A stretch of DNA of 64,000 nt from Calamus simplicifolius (lineage: Eukaryota; Streptophyta; Magnoliopsida; Arecales; Arecaceae), in assembly GCA_900491605.1 (NCBI GenBank), contig UESW01004078.1:1102098-1166097 (forward strand), in the 5' to 3' direction. The notes under the pieces are model-generated. The model was given only the letters and a program-made list of their open reading frames with translations, ran no database searches and had not been told where the DNA came from. Positions 21,381 through 31,185 of the stretch are shown piece after piece (the first letter of the stretch is position 1; each line of letters opens with the position of its first letter). The translations under genes and the position numbers were made by a program.

Positions 21381-22070
21381 CTATTGTGCGGCAGCACCGC
21401 TCTCTTCCTCCAGCTTCTTGACATAAGCCTGGAGAACGAGCACGACGTCCCTCGCCGGGGCTTGCAGTGTGCTGACGAGCGAGATCGCCGGGCTCTGCAG
21501 CGACCCCAGAAGCTTCGCGTAGATCTCGGCCCTGCTGGGCATTGTCTCGAGCGCCTTGAACTCGTCGGGTGCGTAGAATTTCCCCTCGAACACAGCGCCC
21601 GTGAAGTCGTTGTCGTCGAGCTTGCGCTCTCTCTGGAAGCTGCGGTAGGGCTCGAGGGCTTGGGGGATCTCCTCGGTGTGGACGAAGATCCAGGCGTTCA
21701 TGCCTTTCATGCATGGTTTGAGTGCCTCCCATGGCGTGCCCTCGATGGCCTTGCCGACCAGCGTGTTCTTGGCGACAAGCAGCGTGACGAATTCCGGCAA
21801 GGCGCCGCGGAGGTCCTGGAACTGCTTCACCGTGAAGCCCTTGTAGCGGATCCCGGCTACAAGATAGCAGTTCTCGAGCTGTTTCTTGACAGTCTCCACC
21901 GTCTCCTCCTTCCTGGTCCGGCTGATGGCGGCGCGGATCGTTGCAATGCGCGGCAGGCGCCGGGAGGAGGGGTTGGGCACGTTAAAGGAGAGGCTCGGGG
22001 ACTTGGTTAGAGTTAGGGAGTGCAGGGGTGGTGGCTTGGAGGATGGGAAGGAGCAGAGGGAGGCCTCCAT
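21381..22070 (-). CDS. RPL10: 50S ribosomal protein L10, chloroplastic (uL10c), nuclear gene
   Basis: An intact single-exon gene of 229 codons. Residues 1 to about 47 are serine/proline/arginine-rich with few acids (MEASLCSFPSSKPPPLHSL..), as in a plastid transit peptide. The mature part begins around AAISRTRKEETVETVKKQLE and shows the uL10 fold: KKQLENCYLVAGIRYKGFTV, FQDLRGALPEFVTLLVAKNT and GKAIEGTPWEALKPCMKG, with a helical C-terminal tail PARDVVLVLQAYVKKLEEE that binds L7/L12. uL10 anchors the L7/L12 stalk to 23S rRNA in the plastid large subunit. The start codon is the first ATG in frame before the transit-peptide-like stretch. The coding DNA is GC-rich compared with its AT-rich surroundings, typical of monocot genes with GC-rich 5' ends. 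An open frame on the opposite strand (about 21384-22010) is only a by-product of this GC content. Confidence 0.93.
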   Translation of the reverse strand: MEASLCSFPSSKPPPLHSLTLTKSPSLSFNVPNPSSRRLPRIATIRAAISRTRKEETVETVKKQLENCYLVAGIRYKGFTVKQFQDLRGALPEFVTLLVAKNTLVGKAIEGTPWEALKPCMKGMNAWIFVHTEEIPQALEPYRSFQRERKLDDNDFTGAVFEGKFYAPDEFKALETMPSRAEIYAKLLGSLQSPAISLVSTLQAPARDVVLVLQAYVKKLEEESGAAAQ

Positions 22071-22724
22071 TGGCGGAGAGCTTGGAGGGGGACTGGGACA
22101 GGGGGAGCGGATGGGCCGGGCGATGCCTTATCTTCGACCACTTTTTTATTATTATTATTAATCTCATTTCCTGCTACGGACGCGCGCAGAAAACCTTCCA
22201 TGCGTGACAACTTAGCAAGTTGACAATGCCGACGTGTAAATGCGAAATACAAGCCGAAGAAAACTAACCTTTGGCTGAAACGCGAAGCACTTCTTTCCCA
22301 GACAATAATTTTCCAAGCTATTTTATTACAACTCGTCTGGGTCAACTGCGGACGAGCTACTGCTCGTGGGTGTGGGTCGCGTTCTCCCTCCCCTGAACAG
22401 CACATGACCGTTTCCATGACTATTCCACTTAAAACTCCAGACAACCTAATCGAATCCATAGATGGTCTCAAATCAAGCCAAAGAAGTCTTTCGACCTGTG
22501 GTTTGGAGATTTGCCTCAAAATGGTCGGGATCTTGTTGGAATTGGAGCAGAGGAACTACTTCGGCTGGAAGAGAAGAGATTGGCAAAGGATGTAGCCCCG
22601 ACGTTGGAAGATTAGGCCTCCAAAGCTTGACAAGCTTCCAACCTCGATATGTATTGTAGTTGGGGATTCTGGGGGTAACGATTCGTTGCAATGAGAGGAA
22701 AAAGGAGGGTTGCAAAATGAATAG
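22071..22724. other. Upstream region of uL10c, no gene seen
   Basis: The first ~150 bp probably hold the 5' UTR and promoter of the minus-strand uL10c gene, with a short TTATTATTATTA run at about 22146-22159. No convincing TATA box or other gene is visible. The Retand-like element inserted about 650 bp upstream of the uL10c start codon. Confidence 0.5.
22720..22724. repeat. Target-site duplication AATAG (left copy)
   Basis: Matches 31181-31185. The two copies flank TG..CA-bounded LTRs and define the Retand-like insertion as a single event. Confidence 0.85.
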
Positions 22725-23694
22725 TGTTGCTGCTAAATCACTTGCGATGAACATCGATAAGCTGAGATCTTCGTAGGCCTTCAGGGATGCAGAAAGGTCG
22801 CCGTCTTCCTTCTAGAGCCTGCAAAAAGTCCCAGACCGGTGGTTCCGGTAGGGACCCTCCGATGCCCAAGTCAGTAGGTTGTAGAACAGGAATGTTGTAT
22901 ATCAGTAGAACTTAAAAGAGAGAGAGATTGAGATCCCTCGTATTGAGCTCGGGTCCTCTTTTTATACCTGTCTGGGGTCCCGTTTACCTCGTTCCGTTGG
23001 AACCGTCGAATCTTCCTCGTTGGGATAAGTTTCACCGAACGGCAAGTGGTTAAGCCGTTGCTGGATGAGGGCCGCTTGTAGCGGTAACTGCTGAACGAGC
23101 TAACACTTGCCCGTGATTTCAGTGAGCGAGGTGCACAGCAGTAGACCTTAAATCACGGGATATGTTATATGAGACTAGTCATTGTGCATGCGAAAAAACA
23201 CTGGAGCCGACGTTGGAGGCCGGAGCCAAAGTCCAGAGCTGGAGGCCGTCGCTGGAGGCCGGAGCCAAAGTCCAGCGCTGAAGGCCGTCGCTGGAGGCCG
23301 ACGCTGGCGGCCGGAGCCTAAGTCCAGCGCTGGAGGCCGACGCTGGAGGCCGGAACCTAAGTCCGGCGCTGGAGGCCGGCACTGGAGGCCAACGCTGGAG
23401 GCCGGCACTGGAGGCCGACGCTGGAGGTCATCGCTGGAGACGATGCTGGAGGCCGGCGCTGGAGGCCGACGCTGGAGGTCATCGCTGGAGGCCGGCGCTG
23501 GAGGCCGACGCTGGAGGTCATCGCTGGAGGCCGACGCTGGAGGCCAGCGCTAGAGATTGACGCTGGGGGCCGGCACTGGAGGCCGGAGCTAGAGGCCAGC
23601 GCTGGAGTTCTATCTCTGGGTTTTGCTGTCACATCATTATTTCGGGCAATCGTGCAAAGATAATACTACCCAGAGGAAACGGCCAGCCGTATCA
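22725..23694 (-). repeat. Retand-like element 3' LTR (left copy)
   Basis: It is bounded on the plus strand by TGTTGCTGC and CCGTATCA and is 970 bp long. In element orientation it has a 13-bp tandem array (23610-23201) upstream of a TATA box (TATAAA, complement of 22961-22966) and a CT-rich leader. It is 143 bp longer than the other LTR, almost entirely because it has about ten more 13-bp units. Confidence 0.85.
23201..23612 (+). repeat. 13-bp tandem array in the left LTR
   Basis: About 31 imperfect copies of GCTGGAGGCCGAC, with variants ending GGC, ATC or AAC. As 13 is not a multiple of 3, every reading frame cycles through a 13-residue repeat (GGRRWRSSLEAGA and shifted versions). This produces several meaningless open frames on both strands. 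Many units contain GCCGAC. Confidence 0.85.
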
Positions 23695-23713
23695 GATGCC
23701 CCCCCGCCCCTGA
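23695..23713 (-). other. Retand-like element polypurine tract
   Basis: On the minus strand a G-rich tract (GGGGCGGGGGGGCATC) lies directly before the 3' LTR start TGATACGG. Confidence 0.7.
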
Positions 23714-24123
23714 GATGGGTGAGCGCACAATCACCCACGAAAGGGGTGTTAATATCCTTTGGGCGGCCGATTTTTGCACCATTATTTCGCTTGTCCATGT
23801 TGTTGGGATTTGGAAAGGATTTCCCTCGAGCAATGAGTCACAAAAGGCAAGCGTCATCATTGTGATAAGGCCAATGCCCCCCTTTTATTGGTGGAGCTTT
23901 TCGTGTTTTTCGCGCTGGTAAGCCGTCGAAACGCCTTCCAATTGAAGGTGGATGCGTAGTCAGATCGGACGATCGTGGGGTGATTTGAAATGGAGTTATA
24001 AGGGGAAAAATCGCCCTTATCCTCCCATCCTCCTTTCGAGTCCGCAAGCGTCCGTTCGTCTCCCGTGTTCGTTCCCTCCTCGTGCTCCTTCGATTCTAGC
24101 TCAAGTCTTCCAGGTTAGTCTCC

Positions 24124-26555
24124 ATGGCTTCATCACCTTCTTGTTCCATTTATGATTCCTAGGGTGGTTCCCCCAACCCTTCTCAAGCTTCAGCTTCCTT
24201 ACCAAGCCAGTGGTCTACCCCCTCCTCCAATCGCTCCTTGCCGGAGCAACGGCCGATCAATCGCCCCTTAGCCAGGAGTCATTCGTCCGGCGGGCGGATT
24301 CCTGCCCGGGGCCGTCCGACGGCTGCCGGTCCTTCTAGTGTCGTCAAGGAGTCCTCCGAAGGGACTGCTTCCGCTATGTCTGCTTAAGACGTAGCAAACC
24401 TGAAAGCCAAATATAGCTTTCCGTCGGACCTTCGCTTGTTCTACCCTGCTCCCAATGATAGGGTAACCTCCTCCCGTTCCGGAAGGGTCGCCTTGTATGG
24501 AGCCTTCTTTAAGGCCGGACTTCGGTTACCTATCCATCCTTTCATCCTCAATCTTCTGGACCGATATTCTCTAACCCCTTCTCAGTTAGTTCCTAATTCG
24601 TTCCGAACCATTGTTGGCTTTCTGGTTCTCTGTCACCTGAAAGGCATAGAGGCCATCATCTTCCTATTCCGTAGTTTTTATACCCTCTGCAAGCAATCAG
24701 GTTGGTGGTCCTTCACCCCTAGGTCCAATAGGATCCTCAAATTGTGCCTTCCCACCTTCGTCAAAGGGTGGAAGGACAAATTCTTTTTTGCTGATATCGG
24801 CGGGGTGCGCGGAAGCTGGGGGATACCCAACATTGATGCCAATAGGGATTCCTCCATCCTTCCAAGAGATCGGATGGCATTCGGGCAGCTTCTAACTACC
24901 GATATCCCTTGGTGCAATAAGCTTTTAGCCGAGGAAAACCTTCATCTCGCCGGTTTAATTCCTTCGAGTGGTGAGCATTAGATCACTCGCCTTCTCTTTT
25001 CTTTCTCTTCTTCTTTTTTTTTTTTTTAATTTACCGTCGGCCTTTATAGGGATGGCGCCCTCGCTTCGCGAACTCAGGCAGGCAGCTACTAGGAAAAGGA
25101 AGGCTACGGGGAATGAGTCCCTTGCCGAGAGAAGGGCTATTGCCAAAATCCCCAAGAGGACCGAAGCGGGGAGAGCCGACGCGGGAAGGGCCGACGCTGA
25201 AGGGACTGGCGTTGTGAAGCCCCTGCGCGCCAAGGTTTTGAAGAAGGGCGACCTTAAAAGGGCCGACGCTGGGGAAGCTGATGCTAAACGGCACATTAGC
25301 GAGGCGACCAGAGCCCATGCCGATGAGCCCGCCAAAATGGATACGGTAAGGACCGGGGCCGACGAGAGTGTAGGGCGGAGCTAAATGAAAGGGAGATCTT
25401 CAGCTCCAGCTCCTCCTGTCATCCTGCTCGATCCCCCTGAGCAGGTCGCAAAAGCGCCGTCACCCATGCCCGAGGCCGTGGAGACGGAGCAAGTTCCTGC
25501 ATCAATAGGGCTGACTCCCACAGCTACCCTGCCCCCGTAGGGACAACAACCGAAGCACCTTCACCAGTCCAGGGGCCAAGTGTAGCAGAGTCAGAGACGG
25601 GATCCGCCTCCACGGACCCTGTACCAAGGGAAAGGAGGGGCATCGACGCTTCCTTTCAATCACTGTTGGCTAACCACAGCCGTTGGGCCGAGCGGGCCTT
25701 AGATGAAGCATCTGTGGTGGAGGTGCAAGAATTTCTTCGGCATCAAAAGAGAGCCACCTTCTTCCGCGAGGCGTCTGTGGCACATCTCTGGGTGAGCCTC
25801 TGCTCCATTATCGTTTTTTCTCTTGGTTTCATTTGTTTTACTTTGCTTTTTACTGTCGACATTCCCTTTAGGCATTGAACTCTCTGATCGCCATGAAGAA
25901 TCTTTGGACCCTGAGTGATACCGCTATCAACCAGGCACGGGAGGAGATGTTATCACTCCAAGCCCGAGCAGAAAAGGCGGAAATGGCTTTAGAGGATACC
26001 CGGGCCACCCTAAAGAGCGAAGTCGATACCATCCGGCTGAGAGCCGAGAAGGCCAAGTATGCGCTGGAAATTGCCCAGCGTCGGGCAGCCAATGAGCTGG
26101 ATAACGCTCAGGTGGCCGAAGAAAAGCAGAGGATGGCCGAGGAAAAGTAGAGGATGGCCGAGGAGAGGCTGAAGGTGGTGGAATCAGAAATGTGCATCTT
26201 GAAGACTCGATTTGATTCTGCCTCCATTAAGATAGAAGCAGCCAAAGAGGCCACCCGCCAGTTCGACGCCAAGGTTGTCGATTTGGAGGCTGCGGTGACT
26301 GAGGCCAAGAGGGAGGCTGTCGAGTCCAAGCAGAGAGCCCTTGAGGCAGAGAAAAGAGCTGCAGAGGCCGTAGAGGCTTTCAGAAAGTCTAAAGCCTTTG
26401 ATAAGGAGCTAGCCAAATCGTCGGCGTTTGCTTATAATGCCGGCTTTCAAGATTGCAAGGCTAAAATTCAAGAACTCTACGACCTGGAGGACATTGAAGG
26501 GCTGCAGCCAGATGACGTCTCTGAAGACGATGACTTGGCCCCAAATAACCCTTAG
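24124..26555 (+). pseudogene. Antisense accessory ORF: gypsy-type-transposon (Transposase_28-like) domain plus coiled coil
   Basis: This three-exon gene lies opposite to the element's gag-pol direction. Exon 1 (24124-24970) encodes a serine/proline-rich N-terminus, then a folded domain: FYPAPNDRVTSSRSGRVALY, FFKAGLRLPIHPFILNLLD, PNSFRTIVGFLVLCHLKG and WKDKFFFADIGG. These are hallmarks of the plant 'putative gypsy type transposon' family (recalled as PF04195). Exon 2 (25050-25791, after a GT..TTTATAG intron) is basic and alanine-rich. Exon 3 (25872-26555, after GTGAGC..CCTTTAG) is a long alanine/glutamate/lysine coiled coil. Decay: in-frame stops at 24160, 24385, 25382 and 26148, and a frameshift near 25540. 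Related Tat-lineage elements carry such extra ORFs in sense or antisense; their function is unknown. A T-rich stretch and an AATGAAAG-type 3' region follow the stop. Confidence 0.7.
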
Positions 26556-26796
26556 TAGCTCTAGTTTTTTTTTTTTTTCTTGTATTGCTCGAAGTCCGAC
26601 TTAGGTCGGCAATTTTGTAACATTTTAGTCATCAATGAAAGTTTTAACCGTCACTACGTGCCCTTGGTTATAATCAACTTTAATTGTGTAAGCTGTCGTG
26701 AACCACCAACCAATGGTGCTTCGTTAGATAGGTTGGGCGAAACGCGACTGTTCACCCAAAACATTGTGACGAATTATCGACGAAAGGAGCCAGTTT

Positions 26797-28930
26797 TGTG
26801 CCGACGCGGGGAGCTGGTATTTTGTGCCGACGCGGAGCCGGTCTTTTGTTTGTCGTCGCGGAGCCGGTCTTTGTACCAACGCGGAGCCGGTCTTTTGTGC
26901 CGACGCGGAGCCATTCTCTTATGCCATCGTGGAGACGGTCTTTTGTGCCATCGTGGAGATGGTCCTTTGTGCAGACGCGGAGCCGGTCTTTTGTGCCGTC
27001 GCGGAGACGGTCTTTTGTGCCAACGTGGAGCCGGTCTTTTGTGCCGTCGTGGAGACGGTCTTTTGTGCCGATGCGGAGCCGGTCTTTTGTGCCATCGCGG
27101 AGACGGTCCTTTGTGCCATCGCAGAGACGGTCTTGTGTGCCGACGCGGAGCCGGTCTTTTGTGCCGTCGCGGAGACGGTCTTTTGTGCCGACGCAGAGCC
27201 GATCTTTTGTGCCATCGCGGAGCCGGTCTTTTGTGCCGTCGCGGAGATGGTCTTTTGTGCCGTCGCGGAGACGGTCTTTTGTGCTAACGCGGAGCCGGTC
27301 TTTTGTGCCGTCGCAAAGACGGTCTTTTGTGCCGTCGCAGAGACGGTCTTTTATGCCGATGCGGAGCCGGTCTTGTGTGCCGACGTGGAGCCGGTCTCTT
27401 ATGCCGACGCGGAGCCGGTCTCTTATGCCATCGCGGAGACGGTCTTTTGTGCCATCGCAGAGCCAGTCTTTTGTGCCGACGCGGAGCCAGTCTTTTGTGC
27501 CGATGCGGAGCCGGTCTTTTGTGCCGTCGCAGAGATGGTCTTTTGTGCCGATGCGGAGACGGTCTTTTGTGCCATCGCAGAGCCGGTCTTTTGTGCCGAT
27601 GCGGAGCCGGTCTTTTGTGCCGACGCGGAGCCGGTCTTTTGTGCCGTCGCGGAGCCGGTCTTTTGTGCCGTCGCGGAGACGGTCTTTTGTGCCGTCGCGG
27701 AGACGGTCTTTTGTGCCGACGAGGAGATGGTCTTTTGTGCCGACGCGGAGCCGGTCTTTTGTGCCGTCGCGGAGCCGGTCTTTTGTGCCACGCGGAGCCG
27801 GTCTTTTGTGCCGTCACGGAGCCAGTCTTTTGTGCCGTCGCGGAGACGGTTTTTTGTGCCGACGCGGAGCCGGTCTTTTGTGCCGTCGCGGAGCCGGTCT
27901 TTTGTGCCATCGCGGAGACGATCCTTTGTGCCGTCGCGGAGATGATCCTTTGTGCCATCGCGGAGACAGTCTTTTGTGCCGTCGCGGAGCCGGTCTTTTA
28001 TGTCGTCGTGGAGCCGGTCCTTTGTGCCATCGCGGAGATGATCCTTTGTGCCGTCGCGGAGACGATCTTGTGTGCCGACGCGAAGCCGGTCTTTTGTGCC
28101 GATGCGGAGACGGTCTCTTATGCCGTCGCGGAGACGGTCTTTTGTGCTGTCACGGAGCCGGTCTTTTGTGCCATCACGGAGCCGGTCTTTTGTGCCGTCG
28201 CGGAGACGGTCTTTTGTGCCGACGCAGAGCCGGTCTTTTATGCCATCGCGGAGACGGTCTTTTGTACCGTCGCGGAAATGGTCTTTTGTGCCGACACGAA
28301 GCCGGTCTTTTGTGCCATTGCGGAGCCGGTCTTTTGTGCCGTCGCGGAGACGGTCTTTTGTGCCGTCGCGGAGACGGTCTTTTGTGCCGACGCAGAGCCG
28401 GTATTTGTGCCGATGCGGAGCCAGTCTTTTGTGCCGTCGCGGAGACGGTCTTTTGTGCTGACGCGAAGCCGGTCTTTTGTGCCATCGCGGAGACGGTCTT
28501 TTGTGCCGACGTAGAGATGGTCTTTTGTGCCGACACGGAGCCGATCTTTTGTGCCATCGCGGAGATGGTCTTTGTGCCGTCGCGGAGACGGTCTTTTGTG
28601 CCGATGCTGAGCCGGTCTTTTGTGCCGTCGCGGAGATGGTCTTTTGTGCCGATGTGGAGCCGGTCTTTTGTGCCGACGCGGAGCCGATCTTTTGTGCCGT
28701 CGGGGAGACGATCTTTTGTGCCGACGCGGAGCCGGTCTTTTGTGCCGACGCGGAGCCGGTCTTTTGTGCCGTCGCGGAGATGGTCTTTTGTGCCGACGCG
28801 GAGCCGGTCTTTTGTGCCGTCATGGAGATGATCTTTTGTGCCGTCGCGAAGATGGTCCTTTGTGCCATCGCGGAGACGGTCTTTGTGCCGTCGCGAGACG
28901 GTCTTTGTTGCCGGTGCGGAACCGCTCTTT
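26797..28930 (+). repeat. Large tandem array of a 24-bp unit
   Basis: About 85-90 head-to-tail units of GCCGACGCGGAGCCGG followed by TCTTTTGT. The main variants are GCCGTCGCGGAGACGG and GCCATCGCGGAGACGG. The 24-bp length is a multiple of three and the unit lacks stops in most frames, so all three plus frames and the minus frames stay open for hundreds of codons, giving octapeptide repeats (AEPVFCAD, RRSFVPSR, RGDGLLCR on plus; AQKTGSAS, TKDRLRDG, HKRPSPRR on minus). Occasional 1-2 bp slips (for example near 27789 and 28403) switch the frames. There is no flanking gene start or other coding sign. Confidence 0.92.
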
Positions 28931-29015
28931 TGTTGCTGGACATACTCATTCGAAAATAAGTGAACATATCGAACATTCATTTATCAAATAGATTCAAATT
29001 AATGATGATAACATC

Positions 29016-29395
29016 CTACTGGTAATATCGGCATAAATTGTCGGCGTTCCAGGTGCGAGGAAGCGGTTTCCCGTCTAGCTCTTCAACTTTGTACGCCCCG
29101 TGGTGAAGTACCTCATTGACACGGTACGGTCCTTCCCATTTTGGTGCTAGCTTGCCCCCTTCTGTTGGCTTTGATACTTCAGCTCTTCGCAGAACGAGAT
29201 CTCCGGAGCGGAATGTCTTGGATCGCACCCGGGCATTGTAGTACTTGGCCGCTTGCTGACGGTACGCCGCCATGCGAAGTTGTGCTTGGTCTCGCAATTC
29301 TTCCATCAGATCTAGATTGGCTCGCAGCTGGTTTGAGTTACTTTCTTTGTGGTATAATTCCGTCCGGGGGCCGCCTAGAGAGTGAGGCTTGAAGT
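29016..29395 (-). pseudogene. Ty3/gypsy integrase C-terminal fragment
   Basis: On the minus strand this is the end of a Ty3 integrase: MEELRDQAQLRMAAYRQQAA, KYYNARVRSKTFRSGDLVLR, KWEGPYRVNEVLHHGAYKV and the terminus LPRTWNADNLCRYYQ, then a stop at 29016. There is no chromodomain, consistent with the Tat lineage. Upstream the same frame runs into repeat-like sequence rather than the integrase core, so the core and all upstream pol domains are deleted. Confidence 0.85.
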
Positions 29396-29399
29396 CTTG

Positions 29400-29740
29400 G
29401 GCCACCATGGCTGTTGGAGAACGCGGCTGCTGTGGAGGACCTGGGGCCTCTGTGAACATCGGGTGCTGCCATGGAGCCTCGGGCCATCGAGAGAGAGAGG
29501 CTGGGAGCCGCCGTGGAGGCCGGGGGCCGCCATGGACTTGGGAGCCACCGTGGAGTCTCGGGCCGCCGTGGGATTCAGAAGCCGCTGAGGGGCCGTTGTG
29601 GAGGAAGAGGCCGTCGTGGGATCCGGAGGCTGCCATGGAGGAAACCGGGGCTGCCATGATCTGGAGGCTGCATTGGAGTCTTGGGCCTCCATGGAGCCTC
29701 GGGGCTGCTGTGGCCGTTGTGGAGGAAGAGGCCGTTTAGG
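29400..29740 (-). repeat. Degenerate GC-rich repeat block at the gag/integrase deletion junction
   Basis: Irregular copies of a CCATGGAGGC-type motif (GGGCCGCCGTGG, GGAGGCTGCCATGG, GGAGCCGCCGTGG) give proline/alanine/histidine-rich open frames on both strands. The block lies exactly where protease, RT and the integrase core would be. It may be a diverged relative of the 13-bp and 24-bp arrays. Confidence 0.55.
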
Positions 29741-29759
29741 AAGGCCGCCAAGGATGGCC

Positions 29760-30249
29760 GCCTCTGACTATTATTGAACCTTTGATTGAACTCCTCTGGC
29801 CGCCGGTGTTGTTCATCCAGATACCCCTTCATCTCATGATTAGGGTCCTTCCCCGACGGCTCAGAGGATGAGTAAGGGGAGGAGTGGCTGCTTGAGCAGA
29901 AGGTAGGAGACCGCAGTCTCTTGAAAGCTTCACGGTGGTGCTTAGGTGAAGCATGATGGTGATAAGCTTCTCTATGAGAAGATTTTCCGCGGGTGAATCG
30001 CTGGCTAACTGGTGCAGCTATTATGGAATATGTGAGAGGCTTCGGCTGCTGCTGAGCGGCCAACGGACGTTACTTTTGCAACTCATGAACTGCTGCATTT
30101 AAGGCTTGAATTTGTTGATTGAGGATGGTCAGCTGGTTAATTAGAGCAGCTGAGGTTGGTGGTGAGGGAGGAGCATAGAGAGAGAGTGGTCATTTGCTGC
30201 TCAGTGCTATGCGGATGCCCCCCGGCATGATTAGTGAGGACCTTCGGCA
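29760..30249 (-). pseudogene. Retand-like gag N-terminal fragment
   Basis: On the minus strand the frame starts near 30249 (MPKVLTNHAGGHPHS). A frame change follows, then a coiled coil LINQLTILNQQIQALNAAVH, a stop near 30072, and a histidine/serine-rich stretch with FKRLRSPTFCSSSHSSPYSS. The fragment ends at MKGYLDEQHRRPEEFNQRF. No capsid core or zinc knuckle follows. This matches the N-terminal tail of Gag in Tat-lineage elements only by position and composition. Confidence 0.6.
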
Positions 30250-30330
30250 TGCGCGTTACCACTATGGCTATCTTAGAGGGGACAAAGACTTATAGGTCAG
30301 GGAGACAGAGCTCTCTTTCCTTTAGTACAT

Positions 30331-30350
30331 CCCCCCTTCCTGGCGCGCCA
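30331..30350 (-). other. Retand-like element primer-binding site
   Basis: On the minus strand TGGCGCGCCAGGAAGGGG begins three bases after the 5' LTR end. It starts with TGG as the complement of a tRNA 3' CCA. It is not the initiator-Met type used by the other elements here; which tRNA is used is not determined. Confidence 0.75.
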
Positions 30351-30353
30351 ATC

Positions 30354-31180
30354 TATTGCTGCCAAATCACTTGCGATGAACGTCGGGTGAGCTGAGATCT
30401 CCGCATGCCTTCATGGATGCAGAAAGGTCGCCGTCTTCCTTCTAGAGCCTGCAAAAAGTTCCAGACCGGTGGTTCCGATGGGGACCCTCCGATGCCCAAG
30501 TCAGTGGGTTGTAGAACAGGAATGTTGTATATCAGTAGAACTTGAAAGAGAGAGAGATTGAGATCCCCTTGCATTGAGCTCAGGTCCTCTTTTTATACCT
30601 GTCTGGGTCCCGTTTACCTCGTTCCGTTGGAACCGTCGAATCTTCCTCGTTGGGATAAGTTTCACCGAACGGCAAGTGGTTAAGCCGTTGCTGGATGAGG
30701 GCCGCTTGTAGCGGTAACTGCTGAACGAGCTAACACTTGCCCGTGATTTCAGTGAGCGAGGTGCACAGCAATAGACCTTAAATCACGGGATCTATTATAT
30801 GAGACTAGTCATTGTGCATGCAAAAAAGCACTGGAGGCCGACGTTGGAGGTCGGAGCCAAAGTCCAGCGCTGAGGCCGACGCTGGAGGCCGGAACCTAAG
30901 TCCGGTGCTGAAGGCCAACGCTGGAGGCCGAACCTAAGTCCGGCGCTGGAGGCCGACGCTAGAGGTCATCGCTGGAGGACGATGCTGGAGGCCGGCGCTG
31001 AAGGTCATCGCTGAAGGACGACGCTGGAGGCTGGCGCTGGAAGCCGGAGCCAAAGTCCAACGCTGGAGGCCGGAGCTAGAGGCCAGCGCTGGAGTTCTAT
31101 CTCTGGTTTTGCTGTCACATCATTATTTTCGAAAATGTACAAAAAATAATACTACCCAGAGGAAACAATCAGCTGTATCA
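30354..31180 (-). repeat. Retand-like element 5' LTR (right copy)
   Basis: 827 bp. It matches the left copy except for about ten fewer 13-bp units and a few substitutions. The TATA box is the complement of 30592-30597. Confidence 0.85.
30830..31105 (+). repeat. 13-bp tandem array in the right LTR
   Basis: About 21 imperfect units of the same GCTGGAGGCCGAC family as in 23201-23612. The copy-number difference shows unit loss or gain since insertion, or during reverse transcription. Confidence 0.8.
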
Positions 31181-31185
31181 AATAG
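31181..31185. repeat. Target-site duplication AATAG (right copy)
   Basis: Matches 22720-22724. Confidence 0.85.

Larger units (their letters stand above)
22725..31180 (-). mobile_element. Gutted Tat/Retand-like Ty3/gypsy element with antisense ORF and tandem array
   Basis: An 8.46 kb element with LTRs 22725-23694 and 30354-31180 and TSD AATAG. A primer-binding site beside the right LTR and a purine tract beside the left LTR show that it reads right to left. On that strand only a Gag N-terminal piece (about 30249-29760) and the last ~125 residues of integrase survive; protease, RT and RNase H are gone. On the opposite strand it carries an accessory ORF with two introns (24124-26555). An array of a 24-bp unit (26797-28930) separates the two. 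In a 120-bp block (23041-23160 against 30661-30780) the LTRs differ at one base, so the copy is young. It probably moved as a non-autonomous derivative using a relative's enzymes. Confidence 0.85.

Noticed and set aside
21384..22010. 208-codon plus-strand frame opposite the uL10c gene
   Set aside because: It is the antisense shadow of a GC-rich coding exon; the minus frame matches a known ribosomal protein end to end.
23182..23632. Arginine/tryptophan/glycine-rich proteins over the LTR array
   Set aside because: The 13-bp period forces a 13-residue pattern in every frame; both LTRs and both strands show it.
26797..28930. CRISPR-like array
   Set aside because: Units are contiguous with no spacers, the host is eukaryotic, and the array is inside a retrotransposon.
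26797..28980. Very long open frames on both strands (up to 677 codons) as real repeat-protein genes
   Set aside because: They arise because a 24-bp stop-free unit is repeated. All frames are open, no start context or unique sequence flanks them, and unit slips switch frames without preference.
29016..29657. A 213-residue host protein
   Set aside because: The C-terminal half is a Ty3 integrase tail and the N-terminal half is translated repeat; it is a deletion-fusion inside the element.
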